Origin: Artemia franciscana
Lineage: Eukaryota > Arthropoda > Branchiopoda > Anostraca > Artemiidae
Direction: 5' to 3'
DNA length: 64,000 bases
NCBI RefSeq assembly: GCF_032884065.1
Contig: NC_088868.1
Span: 38,246,867 to 38,310,866 of the forward strand
The notes under the pieces are model-generated. The model did not search any database, was not told the DNA's origin, and worked only from the letters and a program-made list of their open reading frames with translations. This document shows, in pieces, positions 1 to 11,033 of the stretch. Each line of letters opens with the position of its first letter. Position 1 is the stretch's first letter. A program made the translations under genes and the position numbers.

Positions 1-466
1 GAGAAATGACACATCCCTCCCTTTTTGTTAAGTAGTCCTCATACAAAAATGCTTAGTTCTTCTTCCTGTTTTCTTCTTTTCCATACTCTTAAGACTTAAT
101 TCACTCATTGAAAATAGATAATTTATATCTTTCTGTGTCTATCTATTTCTTCCTTCTGTCCCATTTCATTATATTTTTCCAACTTCTATTCAATACATTC
201 TTCTATGAAAATATAGGTTTTTAATTAAAGTTCTCCAAAATTTTCCCCTTCATTACAATTGTGCGTATAATTTGCAATCTTTTCGTCTCCTTAGTTCAAA
301 TACTGATTCATCATACAAATAAGTCATGTAATCTTTTTATGTTTCAATCATAGGAATAAATATCTGCTGTAGATCTTTCTCTATGATTAAATCTTCTTCA
401 ATACCAAATCAACAAATATTTTCGCACTATATTTGACTCTATATTTATTTGTACTGTTATTTACAG

Positions 467-614
467 TTTCATTGCTGAGTTATTTAAGCGTAAAATGGTC
501 AAAATTGATTTAATGAGCCAATTTTTGTCTACATTGTTTCATTGCGGAGAATTTGACGATATTGACGATCTTTGTAGCTTGATCTCCATGATTGGAAGGC
601 CTTATGACCGAGAG
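467..614 (+). CDS. Internal exon, MIF4G-domain (eIF4G-like) protein
   Basis: A polypyrimidine-rich stretch ending TTTACAG precedes this 148-bp open stretch, and GAG|GTATAT gives a donor after it. With one base completing the previous codon, the exon encodes 49 residues beginning FIAELFKRKMVKIDLMSQFL and continuing through DDLCSLISMIGRPYDRE. The F-I-x-E-L-F-K-x-K-M start, the central LC-x-L-x-x-x-IG stretch and the final D-x-E match the MIF4G helical-repeat region of eIF4G (RFIGELFK...ECLCxLLxTIGxxLDxE), which in that family binds eIF4A. No upstream or downstream exon of the domain was recognised nearby, so introns must be long or this is an isolated gene fragment. The family call is from motif memory. 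CWC22, UPF2 or another MIF4G protein is less likely, and a pseudo-exon is possible. Confidence 0.5.
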
Positions 615-2636
615 GTATATTTTTATAGCTTTAATAATTTTAAAATTACCGTAGATTTAAAATATTCATCGATTTCTGAGAATGAAAAAATTTCAAGTTT
701 TTAAAGCCATTTTGTAAACAGACAAGTAACCAGATAAATATATGAATTTTTTTTGGTGATTTATTGAGCATGATATAGCCTATTCTGATGAAGAAAGTAA
801 AAAGGAAAATGGGAGAGACGAATAAACATTATAAAATCAGATTAAATGTACAAAATATGAAGTAGAAGGTAAAAAGTAACACTTCTCCAAAGCTTGGGAT
901 ATACGACACATACCTGTATTTACCCTAATATGTCTGATTAGGCTATTTTACTTCAGATCCATGTTGTATTAGGCTAGATTGATTTTAAATTTAGATATAT
1001 TTAGCTTTATATAATATATATCCGTTTTAGTAAAATAACTCACAAAGATGTACTAAATAAGAATTATTTAGAACGACAATCTATGCAACTATCAATGCAA
1101 AATGTGCCTTGATGTTTGCACATGCAATTACTTGAAAAGTCCAATAACAGTTATTATTTTTTGACGTTAGTGACTCATTCCACATAAAGCTTGGCTGTGA
1201 GAGATTGGACGTTTAAACTGATATCGCAATAAGAGAATAACTTCTGTGTTATTTGTTTTAAAATGTAAGTAGAGGAAAGTAGGCGGGATTGTTAAAGGCA
1301 GCAATCTTCGCACAATTATAATACCAATATAATGGTAAAGATACAATTGCATCTCTATTTTAAAATATACTCTTAATATGATGATAATATTGGCATATTC
1401 GCCCAACCAGAATTGTAGCAGCTTCACTTGTATTGTGGCCTGCTAGTGGCGGAAGAAAAATATTGGAACATCATATCAAGAAATGAGTGAAAACCCTGTA
1501 ACTAGTTATACTTGACAACGTTATACTTGACAACGTTATACTTGACAACGTTTCGGTACGTCAACCAAGGTTTGGCACTTTAACCATTCAAGGATTAGTG
1601 ATGATTCCACAGATATCTCGCTTCAATATATTTGCAGACTTCAAAAGCCATCTGATTGAATGTTTTGGCTTCCTAAAGGTTGACAGCATCCAGTGCCATT
1701 GAGCGGGTGAAGCGTTATCCAACCCAATGATGTTACCGGAACGGGCTGGTCCTTAATTTTTCCCTATTTTCTAAAAATTCACTACCCTCTCTTAATGGTC
1801 ACATTCTCTTAAAGACAGCTGGAATGCCAGTAAATCGAGGAAGGACAGTATTGGATTGAAATTTTGACTTACTAAGGGTTTAACTCCCACATGTGAAGAT
1901 GGTTAACCTTCTCTTATTCTCTTTTAGGCCTCTTTTTCCTCCAACTTTCCAGTTTAGTCCCCCTTAAACGCTCTTTTTCTCTTTTAGGAATAGTTGCTTA
2001 TGTTTCAGCTGCTTAGAGATAACGATCTGAAATGGAGAAAAATACTTGACAAGCTGCAATATTTTGTGGTTGTTGGATAAACACCTCATGTTTTACGTTT
2101 AGAATACATTTAGTTATGGTTCACTCTATATATTTTTTCAAGTTCCGTCCATGGCACAAGATAAAATAATTTCCCATATTTAGTTTCAAATGGATTGTCG
2201 AAAAGAAAGGACTATAATTTTGTTCAATCGCAAAAAATATTTGTATGTGCTAAAGGACCATTTTATGGATGTAGCAGTGGCCTTTAGATTTTGAGAAACC
2301 GTTGTTTTGGTATCATTTAAAAATTGCCCCACGACCCCTCTATGAACAATACCTTTTTTGTTATAAAAAAAATTAAGATTCTTGCTCTGAGAATCAAGAT
2401 CCTGACTAAATTTTCGTGAATCGGTGCCCTTCTGCTCGGATTGTGTTGAATTCATTTCGAATCCAGTATCTTTTTATGATACTCTTTAAACTTATAAAAA
2501 GAAAGAAAACCTTTTTCCCATTGTCTACATGATCCGTATCAAATTTAATAGAAAAACAACTGTTTCCTTCTTTTGAAAATCTAAATTTTTTACACATAAG
2601 GTACACGTTTGTCGACGAAGTACATTCTTTGATAAA
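615..2636. other. No gene seen; AT-rich non-coding
   Basis: AT-rich sequence without a convincing exon, possibly intron downstream of the MIF4G exon. The only structure noted is the short tandem triplet at 1506-1550. Confidence 0.4.
1506..1550. repeat. 15-bp tandem repeat, three identical units
   Basis: The unit TTATACTTGACAACG is repeated three times without a mismatch at 1506-1520, 1521-1535 and 1536-1550. Confidence 0.9.
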
Positions 2637-3180
2637 TCAAATAAAAAAAAAACAAGTTGTTTTAGCTGAAAGTAAGGAGTGACGTTAAAACTTAAAGCGA
2701 ACAGAAATTACTTCGAATATGAATGAGTCTGCTCCCTCCTCTCCGCCCCGCTCTTTACGCTAAAGTTTGACTCTTTCTCTCAACTCTACTTTTAAAAACA
2801 GAAAAGTTTTTAGCGTAAAGAGGGGGCGTTGCGGAGGGAGCAGCCCCTTTCATATTCGAAGTAATTTCTGTTCGTTTTAAGTTTTAATGTCGCTCCTTAC
2901 TTTCAGTTAGAAAACTTGTTTTTTTTTAAATTTAATTTCTGAATGTTTTTGAATTAATGCATGTTTTTATTTTGGCTCTCCGCATATGAATAATTAAAAC
3001 GAAATTCGCATATTTAATTATTTGGCTAAGTGGCTTTCTCATAGTTTTGATTGAATGAGTTTGAAAAAAAGGACGGGGGAGGAGGCCTAGTTTTTCTCCA
3101 ATTTTTTGGTTACTTAAAAAGGCTACTAAAGCTTTTAATTTCTTACTAACGTTTTTACTAATAAACGATATACGTTACTT
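2637..3180 (-). repeat. F1 interspersed repeat, tail part (copy a, split by RTE-1)
   Basis: This is the palindromic tail of repeat family F1. Arms at about 2637-2790 and 2805-2930 read CTGAAAGTAAGGAG... inward and pair over more than 100 bp, with a GC-rich stem section (around 2735-2760 against 2818-2850). The conserved F1 body follows (an AGGAGGCCTAG segment and a TTACTTAAAAAGG segment), but it stops abruptly at GTTACTT, 3174-3180. The missing F1 continuation resumes at 9957, so this copy is interrupted by the RTE-1 insertion. Confidence 0.85.
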
Positions 3181-3698
3181 CTATATCTTTCTTTGGAAAA
3201 TTTAATTAAAATATCAAGGGGGTCTTGTTGCAGTAGAACGAGTGAGGTTAGGAACGAGGAAGCAGAATAGGGAAAAGTTAATTAGTCTGGAGGCCATTAA
3301 GAGCACTATGGCGAAAGATAAATAATCTTCGCTCTCCTTTCCTTAAGCGTGACAATATTGGCTCTTTGAAAAAGGGAGACGAAAGGAGTTTTGCCCTCGG
3401 ATGGCAAACAGGGAAGGGCAACAGGGGAACAATTATCATTAACTGATTTAGTATCCAAACTTTCATCTATTTCTTTCTTTGGAAAATTTAATTGGAGTAT
3501 AAAGGGGGCCTTGTTGCAAAAGAACGAGTGAGATTTGGAAAGAGCAAGCAGAACGGGGAAAAGTTAATTAGTTAGGAGGCTATTAAGAGCATTATGGCGA
3601 AAGGTAAAATAATCTCCGCTCTCCTTTCTTCAAACGTGACTAGATTGGCTCTTCGAAGAAGGGATACGAAAGGGGTTTTGCCCTCGGATGGCAAACAG
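3181..3698. repeat. Direct duplication, two ~231-bp units
   Basis: Units at 3181-3411 and 3467-3698 (offset 286 bp) both begin CTAT(A/T)TCTTTCTTTGGAAAA and end in CCCTCGGATGGCAAACAG. They differ by scattered substitutions. They sit at the extreme 5' end of RTE-1, against the interrupted F1 sequence. Confidence 0.8.
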
Positions 3699-3752
3699 CC
3701 TAGGCGTACAAATTAGAGGAAAACGTTCAAATAGTATTATTTAGGAGCTTTA

Positions 3753-5990
3753 GGTTTTCTATAGGGTGTTAGCTTGTGAGATGTTTCAAACAGGCTAAAT
3801 TGGCTACTTAGGTCTACTTTTGCAGTATTAGCAGAGTTTCTAATAAGTTTTCTTCTTCATTTAAATTCTCAAAGGTGTTTTCTATAGGGTGTTGGCTTGT
3901 GAGATGTTTCAAACAGGCTAAATTGGCTACTTAGGTCTACTTTTGCAGTATTAGCAGAGTTTCTAATAAGTTTTCTTCTTCATTTAAATTCTCAAAGGTG
4001 TTTTCTATAGGGTGTTTGCTTGTGAGATGTTTCTAACAGGCTAAATTGGCTACTTAGGTCTACTTTTGCAGTAATAGCAGAGTTTCTAATAAGTTTTCTT
4101 CTTAATTTAAATTCTCAAAGGTGTTTTCTATAGGATGTTGGCTTGTGAGATGTTTCAAACAGGCTAAATTGGCTACTTAGGTCTACTTTTGCAGTATTAG
4201 CAGAGTTTTTAATAAGTTTTCTTATTCATTTAAATTCTCAAAGGTGTTTTCTGTAGGGTGTTGGCTTGTGAGATGTTTCAAACAGGCTAAATTGGCTACT
4301 TAGGTCTACTTTTGCAGTGTTAGCAGAGTTTCTAATAAGTTTTCTTCTTAATTTAAATTCTCAAAGGTGTTTTCTATAGGGTGTCGGCTTGTGAGATGTT
4401 TCAAACAGGCTAAATTGGCTACTTAGGTCTGCTTTTGCAGTATTAGCAGAGTTTCTAACAAGTTTTCTTCTTCATTTAAATTCTCAAAGGTGTTTTCTAT
4501 AGGATGTTGGCTTGTGAGATGTTTCAAACAGGCCAAATTGGCTACTTAGGTCTACTTTTGCAGTATTAGCAGAGTTTCTAATAAGTTTTCTTCTTCATTT
4601 AAATTCTCAAAGGTGTTTTCTATAGGGTGTCGGCTTGTCAGATGTTTCAAACAGGCTAAATTGGCTACTTAGGTCTACTTTTGCAGTATTAGCAGAGTTT
4701 CTAACAAGTTTTCTTATTCATTTAAATTCTCAAAGGTGTTTTCTATAGGATGTTGGCTTGTGAGATGTTTCAAACAGGCTAAATTGGCTACTTAGGTCTA
4801 CTTTTGCAGTATTAGCAGAGTCTCTAATAAGTTTTCTTCTTCATTTAAATTCTCAAAGGTGTTTTTTATAGGGTTTTGGCTTGTGAGATGTTTTAAACAG
4901 GCTAAATTGGCTACTTTTGTCTACTTTTGCAGTATTAGCAGAGTTTCTAATAAGTTTCCTTCTTCATTTAAATTCTCAAAGGTGTTTTTTTTATAGGGTG
5001 TTGGCTTGTGAGATGTTTCAAACAGGCTAAATTGGCTACTTAGGTCTACTTTTGCAGTATTAGCAGAGTTTCTAATAAGTTTTCTTCTTCATTTAAATTC
5101 TCAAAGGTGTTTTCTATAGGGTGTTGGCTTGTGAGATGTTTCAAACAGGCTAAATTGGCTACTTAGGTCTACTTTTGCAGTATTAGCAGAGTTTCTAATA
5201 AGTTTTCTTCTTAATTTAAATTCTCAAAGGTGTTTTCTATAGGGTGTCGGCTTGTGAGATGTTTCAAACAGGCTAAATTGGCTACTTAGGTCTACTTTTG
5301 CAGTATTAGCAGAGTTTCTAACAAGTTTTCTTATTCATTTGAATTCTCAAAGGTGTTTTCTATAGGATGTTGGCTTGTGAAATGTTTCAAACAGGCTAAA
5401 TTGGCTACTTAGGTCTAAATTGGCAGTATTAGCAGAGTCTCTAATAAGTTTTCTTCTTCATTTAAATTCTCAAAGATGTTTTCTATAGGGTGTTGGCTTG
5501 TGAGATGTTTCAAACAGGCTAAATTGGCTACTTTTGCAGTATTAGCAGAATTTCTAATAAGTTTTCTTCTTCATTGAAATTCTCAAAGGTGTTCTCTATA
5601 GGGTGTTGGCTTCTGAGATGTTTCAAACAGGCTAAATTGGCTACTTAGGTCTACTTTTGCAGTATTAGCAGAGTTTCTGATAAGTTTTCTTATTCATTTA
5701 AATTCTCAAAGGTGTTTTCTATAGGGTTTTGGCTTGTGAGATGTTTCACAAAGGCTAAATTGGCTACTTAGGTCTACTTTTGCAGTACCAGCAGTATTTC
5801 TAATAAGTTTTCTTATTTATTTAAATTATCAAAAGTGTTTTCTATAGGGTGTTGGCTTGTGAGATGTTTCAAACAGGCTAAATTGGCTACTTAGGTCTAC
5901 TTTTGCAGTACTAGCAGGGTTTCTAATAAGTTTCCTTCTCAATTTAAATTCTCAAAGGTGTTTTCTATAAGGTGTGGCTTATGAGGTGTT
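3753..5990. repeat. Minisatellite array, 123-bp unit, about 18 copies
   Basis: Unit starts are visible at 3753, 3874, 3997, 4120, 4243, 4366, 4489, 4612, 4735, 4858, 4981, 5106, 5229, 5352, 5475, 5588, 5711 and 5834, with a decayed partial unit from 5957. Each begins GGTGTTTTCTATAGGGTGTT and ends in TTAAATTCTCAAA. Most steps are exactly 123 bp and units differ at few positions, apart from a short deletion in the 5475 unit and a small insertion near 4985. Units have no open frame. The array lies within the inferred 5' region of RTE-1. Confidence 0.95.
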
Positions 5991-6020
5991 GCATTGCAAT
6001 CAGGCCAAATGGGCTATTTA

Positions 6021-6335
6021 TCAGTTAATTATTAGTTAACATGCTAGGTTTTGGTAGAGGACAATAGAGCTTTTTTGTGTTTTCTTTATTTTAGGGTATA
6101 AATTAAAAGGAAAGTTGTACCTTATTACAATTATTAATTAGTTGCAATAGTTAGTTAATTATTAGTTTGCATGGTAGGTTTTAGCAGAGGACAAAAGAGC
6201 TTGTATATGTTATTTTTGTCCTTTACTTTATAGTCTAAATTAAAGTAAAGCTGCAATTTACTGCAACTATTTATTAGTTGCATTACTTAGTTAATTATTA
6301 GATAATCATGCTAGGTTTTGGTGGAGGACAACAGA
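6021..6335. repeat. Degenerate tandem repeat, ~130-bp unit, about 2.5 copies
   Basis: Units start near 6021, 6151 and 6287, each with TTAATTATTAG followed by ATG(C/G)TAGGTTTT and GAGGACAA. They are more diverged than the adjacent 123-bp array and lie between it and the RTE-1 leader. Confidence 0.75.
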
Positions 6336-6339
6336 TAGA

Positions 6340-7172
6340 GGAATGTCCTACAGATAGGTAGAGTAGCTCCATAGGAGGCTTAGACCAAGTAGGACCTTGT
6401 CCCAGTTGTGCCCATAATAGAAACTGGGAAACTCTTCCCTGGGGGTCATAATTACAGGTGGAGGAGGAAGAAGGCCCCTCAAATGTACACTCAGCAGGGC
6501 CAACTTTCTCCCAGTAATGGGTTAAATTGCATGGTGAAGCAGAACACCATCGTGGGAGGATCCTCTATGGGAGGACAACTGCGACAGGGCGTAAGATCCA
6601 GATTTATGGACAACAGCCTCTGTAAAGGGCTGTCTCGACCCTTTCGGGGTACCTGCAAGACTGGGAAACTTGCGGTCAATTTTTCCCACCTGAGGAGTGG
6701 TGCCCCTCGAGGAAATTATAGCCTAGTAAACAACACAGCACACGTACGGGATTCTGATTATTGGATAATTTTCTGGGCTTGGTTTGTTTTGATGGGCGTT
6801 TTCGGGCTGAAAAACCTCTTCCTAGTTAATTTATCTACTATGGGCTGCCTCCCCGTAGTAGCATAACAGTTGTAGGCGTGAATATATAATGAGTCGGAGG
6901 TAATAGGCTTGGGATTGTCTGTGCAGGATTTCGACTCTTGTTGATAGAAGAGCATCGCCAAGTGCTGAAAACCATGTTGTGACCAAGATGGGCCCAGGAT
7001 TGCACAAAGCCTCCAACTTACTGGAGGTCCCAGGGACTTCTTGCTGTCCGGTTCTAAGCCGGCTGAAGCGCTTCGGTGTAGACTTTATAAGATATGTTGG
7101 TCCCCATCCTGCACTGGTATCCGGGATCACTGCTTTTCTTGAGGCCAAAATAATTTCAAAGATTTAAAGAAC
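6340..7172 (+). other. RTE-1 leader (5' untranslated region)
   Basis: This GC-richer stretch is shared almost base for base with RTE-2 from about 6585 (RTE-2 44913) onward. RTE-2 lacks everything upstream. A 152-codon open frame occurs at 6408-6866 but matches no protein I recognise. RTE-2 carries a deletion relative to it near 45018, and open frames also occur on the opposite strand, so I treat the region as non-coding leader. Confidence 0.6.
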
Positions 7173-9942
7173 AAGAAAATTGGAACTTGGAATGTTACGA
7201 CGTTAAAAAATGACTATCGCATCGACATTTTGACTGACGAATTCAGACGGTTTGAACTGGATTTATTAGGACTTTCAGAAACTTATATCCCAGGGGTAGG
7301 AAGCATGAAATTAGGTGACATAGAATTTGTTTACTCAAGCAGGAAGGATGGGGTACATAGACAGGGAGTAGGGCTCATGATGAATAAGGAAGCTGCTAAG
7401 TCTTGTTTAGGCTGGGAAGGTATTAATAATAGAATACTAATTGCTCATTTTATGACTAAAAAGTTTAGGGTATCAGTTATAGTAGTATATGCCCCCATTG
7501 AACCAACTGATGGAGATACTAGTGACTCAGATGAATTTTACTTACAGTTACAGGAGCAAATAGATAGGGTACCAGGTAGAAATATGGTGTTTGTGCTAGG
7601 AGATTTTAATGCCCAGGTTGGTAGAAATAGGGATGGATGGTATCCTAGCCTAGGTAAATTTGGTGTAGGAAAAGAAAACAGGAATGGCTATAGGCTTTTG
7701 CAATTTTGTAGGTATAACAACCTAGTTATAACCAATACGGTGTTTGGTCACAAAATGGCCCATAAGTTGACATGGTATTCACATGACGGTAAGACAGCAA
7801 ACCTTATTGATTATGTTATTGTAAACAGAAGACTAGCAGGATCAATACAAGATACTAGATACCGTTATTGATGTTAAAAGGAAAGATCACCATCTAGTAG
7901 TGTCCAAGGTTAATTTAAAGCTGAAATTTCGGAAGGGTAACTCCCTCCCGGAAAGTTATGATGTTGGTAGACTTCAGGATGAAAAATTGATGTTTCCAGG
8001 AACAGTTGAGTACTAAACTTGAGGGTTTAAAATTTGACAATGTGGAAGATGGATGGAATAATTTCAGTAAAACAATTTGTGAAGTTGCTGATGGTGTCCT
8101 AGGGAAGAGTGCTAAGACTGTAACTAGGAATATTAGTGAAAAAGATTTAGGTTTAATAGAGAGTAGAAGGGGTTTGTATAAGAATTATCTGAGTGATAGG
8201 TCGTATGAAAACAAAAGGAATGTAAAGAAAGTGGAGAAAGCATTAAAAAATGAACTAAGGAGATGTGAAGTGGAGGCGATGGATAAAATTACTGAGGATC
8301 TGGAAGATGCGGCTAGACGGCATAATAGTAAAATATTATACTGGCATGTTAATAAATTGAAAGGGAGTAGGCAATCCGGACTAGTCCCAGTTAAAGATAG
8401 AAATGGGGCCACAATTAGTGATAAGGAAAAAGTTAAAGAAAGATGGGTGGAACATTTTGAGAATGTGCTAAACCGAGATACAGTTGCAGGAAAAGATATA
8501 GATGAAAATGATAAAGTTTGTGACAGTACTAAAAGGATTAAAAAATAATAAGGCCCCAGGTGCTGATAGTATGATTAATGAGTTTCTTAAATATGGTGGC
8601 TCTGAGGTTAGGAATAAGCTACTGAAGATTATGAACATGATTTTTGAAAAAAATCATGAGACATGCTGAGACAAGCAATCTGAGATATGACAAAAATCAA
8701 TCTGAGACATGCTGTAGACAAAGTTTTAAGGGAAGAACAATGCGGTTTGAGAAAAGGTAGAGGATATGTCGACGATGTATTCACTCTTAGGTTAATAATT
8801 GAGAAGTCCCTTCGTTGTCAAACACCTTTGGTCCTTAGTTTTATCGATTATGAGCAAGCTTTCGATTCTGTTGATAGAACAGCGTTAACAAAGGTCTTAT
8901 CGTTATATGGTATACCAGAAAAATACATTAAAGTGATTTGCGCTATGTACGAGAATAATACTGCTGCGGTTAAGGTAGGAAATGAGGTTAGCAACTGGTT
9001 TTGTATTAAATCAGGAGTTAAGCAGGGTTGTGTTCTATCCCCCTTTATATGTATCATTTTGATGGACTTCGTCTTAAGGAGCACAGGAAAGGCAATTGGA
9101 GACCATGGAATCAAAAGGGAGGAATAATGCTCCTGGACTTAGATTATGCTGATGATTTAAGCATATTAGATGAAAGTGTGAGGAAAATGAATGAATTTTT
9201 AGAGGTTTTACGAGTTCAGGGTGCTAAGATAGGCTTGAAAATTAATGTTAAGAAGACTAAGTCACTAAGGCTAGGAATAAGTGAAGATGAACAGGTGACA
9301 TTAGGTAACGAAAAGATTGATCAGGTTGGGAGCTTCAGTTACCTTGGTAGTATTATTAGTAAAGATGGTGGGAGCAGTGAAGATGTTAAAAGTAGAATAG
9401 CTAAAGCTCAGGGTGTTTTTTCACAGTTAAAAAAAGTTTGAAAGAATAGAAAGATAAGTCTACAAACCAAAATTAGAACATTGGAAGCTACAGTGATGAC
9501 AGTGGTCAAATATGGCTCTAAAGCATGGGCACTCCGAAAAGCAGATGAAAATTTACTAGATGTTTTCCAGAGAAATTGCCTACGGATTGTTCTGGGTACC
9601 CGGCTGACTGACCGTATTTCAAACAGTAGGTTGTACGAAAAGTGTGATTCAATCCCGCTTTCTGGGGTTATAATGAAAGAAAGGTTGAGATGGATAGGCC
9701 ACGTTCTACGGATGAAGGATGACAGATTACCAAAGATTGTCCTTTTTGGCCAACCGTCTGGGGCTACACGGAAAGCAGGTCGTCCTTGTCTGGGTTGGGA
9801 GGATGTCATAAATAAAGATTTAAAGGAAATGGGAACTTCCTGTTAGGGTGTAAAGAGGGAGGCTTTAAATAGATTAGGTTGGAGGAGGATCGTGCGTAGC
9901 TGTGTTGGCCTCAGGCGGCTTGGTGCTGCAGTGAGTTATTAG
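7173..9942 (+). pseudogene. RTE-1 endonuclease/reverse transcriptase ORF, inactivated
   Basis: The single RTE polyprotein frame is recognisable against RTE-2 but broken. The RTE-2 start codon position reads AAG here (7173-7175). An 11-bp loss near 7858 disrupts the frame after the endonuclease domain, which still shows GDFNAQVG and LIDYVIVNRR. About 50 bp are missing near 8527. Around 8650 roughly 140 bp, including the first reverse-transcriptase motifs, are replaced by about 48 bp of filler. The RT motifs [25 protein letters not shown] and DYADDLSIL survive at about 8837-9170. The C-terminal segment ([18 protein letters not shown], 9700-9755) is present but frame-shifted. The frame ends at a TAG that begins the (TAG)n tail. 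Identity to RTE-2 in shared parts is very high, so the damage looks recent. Confidence 0.85.
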
Positions 9943-9957
9943 TAGTAGTAGTAGTAG
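9940..9957 (+). repeat. (TAG)6 tail of RTE-1
   Basis: Six TAG trinucleotides follow the last sense codon directly. The first TAG is the stop codon. The tail abuts the GTTACTT duplication and the resumed F1 sequence. Short microsatellite tails are usual for RTE elements. Confidence 0.85.
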
Positions 9958-10943
9958 TTACTTGCAAATTAGCTTACGTAGCGAAATTCTGCATTCGCAT
10001 GTCTTATTACGTATATAAGGGGGTCCAACCCCTCGTCAGTACCTTGCTCTTTACACTGAAGCTTAAATTTTAATTAAATTAAATCAAAGACCGTAGAATA
10101 AATAGTTGAAATTACTAAAAATACTTTAGCGTAAAGAACAAGGTATTGGGGAGAGGAAGAGGTGAACCCCTCATATGTGTAATAATTTATGCTTGTTTTA
10201 TGTTTTAATGCTGCTCCTTACTTCCAGTTAAAAAAAACTTTTTTATATTTTTTTTTCATTTTTCTTTAATAATGCTATAAAAACCTGCGCTCCCTTCATG
10301 AAAATTTTCTTCCGTCATGACAAATTCCTCGATGAAAAGTTCTCCCTTCATATTCCCCTCTTCTCAACCCCTACCCCTAACCAAAATATACCATGGAGAC
10401 GTCTGTATAGTTCCAAAAAACCATTACTATATAAGCGCTGGTCAAAGTTTATAAATTGTAGCCCCTCCCACGGGGACTCTGGGAGAGTAAGTCGTCCACG
10501 AAGACGTAGTTATAAGGATTTTGAACTCTGCTGAATAAAATTGTTTTCTCGGAATTTTGATCCGGGGACATTGAGAAAATAATTACCGTTGGAGGGGGCC
10601 TAGGTACCCTCCAATTTTTTCGGTCACTTAAAAAGGGCACTAAAACTTTTTATTTCCGTTAGAATGAGCCCTCTCGCAATATTCTAGGACCACTTGGTCG
10701 ATACAATCACCCCTAGGAAAAAAATAAAATAAACACGCATCTGTGATCTGCCTTCTGGCAAAAACTGCAAAATTTTCAGGCTCGTAACTTTTGATTGTAA
10801 GACAAAAACTTTTACGTCCGAAATCAGCATTAAAATGCGATTCTTTTGATGTAGCTATTGGTATCACAATTCTGTTTTTAGAGTTTTTGTTGCTATTAAG
10901 CTGGGTCGCTCCTTACTACAGTTCGTTACCAAGAACTATTTAA
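9957..10943 (-). repeat. F1 interspersed repeat, head part (copy a)
   Basis: This continues the F1 copy broken at 3180. It carries the inner hairpin module (CTCTTTACACTGAAG around 10050 against CTTTAGCGTAAAGA around 10125), the conserved body, and the head hairpin near 10919-10938 (a mutated form of CAGTTCGT-TACC-ACGAACTG). Confidence 0.85.
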
Positions 10944-11033
10944 TTAGCTCATTCATTATGTATACATGATATATCTCATATATGAAATATGAGGTACATG
11001 TGGCCGTGAGGACTGATTTTTTCTCCTTTTTAG

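Larger units (their letters stand above)
3181..9956 (+). mobile_element. RTE-1: RTE-clade non-LTR retrotransposon with tandem-repeat 5' region
   Basis: The element interrupts F1 copy a. The F1 sequence on the left ends in GTTACTT (3174-3180) and on the right restarts with GTTACTT (9957-9963), giving a 7-bp candidate target-site duplication. From 5' to 3' it contains a doubled ~231-bp segment, about 18 copies of a 123-bp monomer, three copies of a ~130-bp unit, a unique leader shared with RTE-2, a broken endonuclease/reverse-transcriptase reading frame and a (TAG)n tail. RTE elements usually span a little over 3 kb, so 6.8 kb is long. The unit boundaries are read directly. That the arrays belong to the retrotransposon, rather than to an earlier separate insertion, is inferred from the junctions. 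Confidence 0.7.

Noticed and set aside
3753-5990. CRISPR-like array
   Set aside because: The repeats are contiguous 123-bp units without unique spacers, in eukaryotic sequence.
6408-6866. 152-codon frame in the RTE-1 leader as an ORF0
   Set aside because: RTE-2 has a deletion within it and lacks its start. No recognisable protein features.
6831-7148. 105-codon antisense frame, also present at 45155-45472
   Set aside because: It is conserved only because the two RTE copies are nearly identical. No motif and no independent evidence of coding.
9408-9809. 133-codon antisense frame in RTE-1, repeated at 47927-48328
   Set aside because: Shadow of the conserved C-terminal coding region of the RTE.
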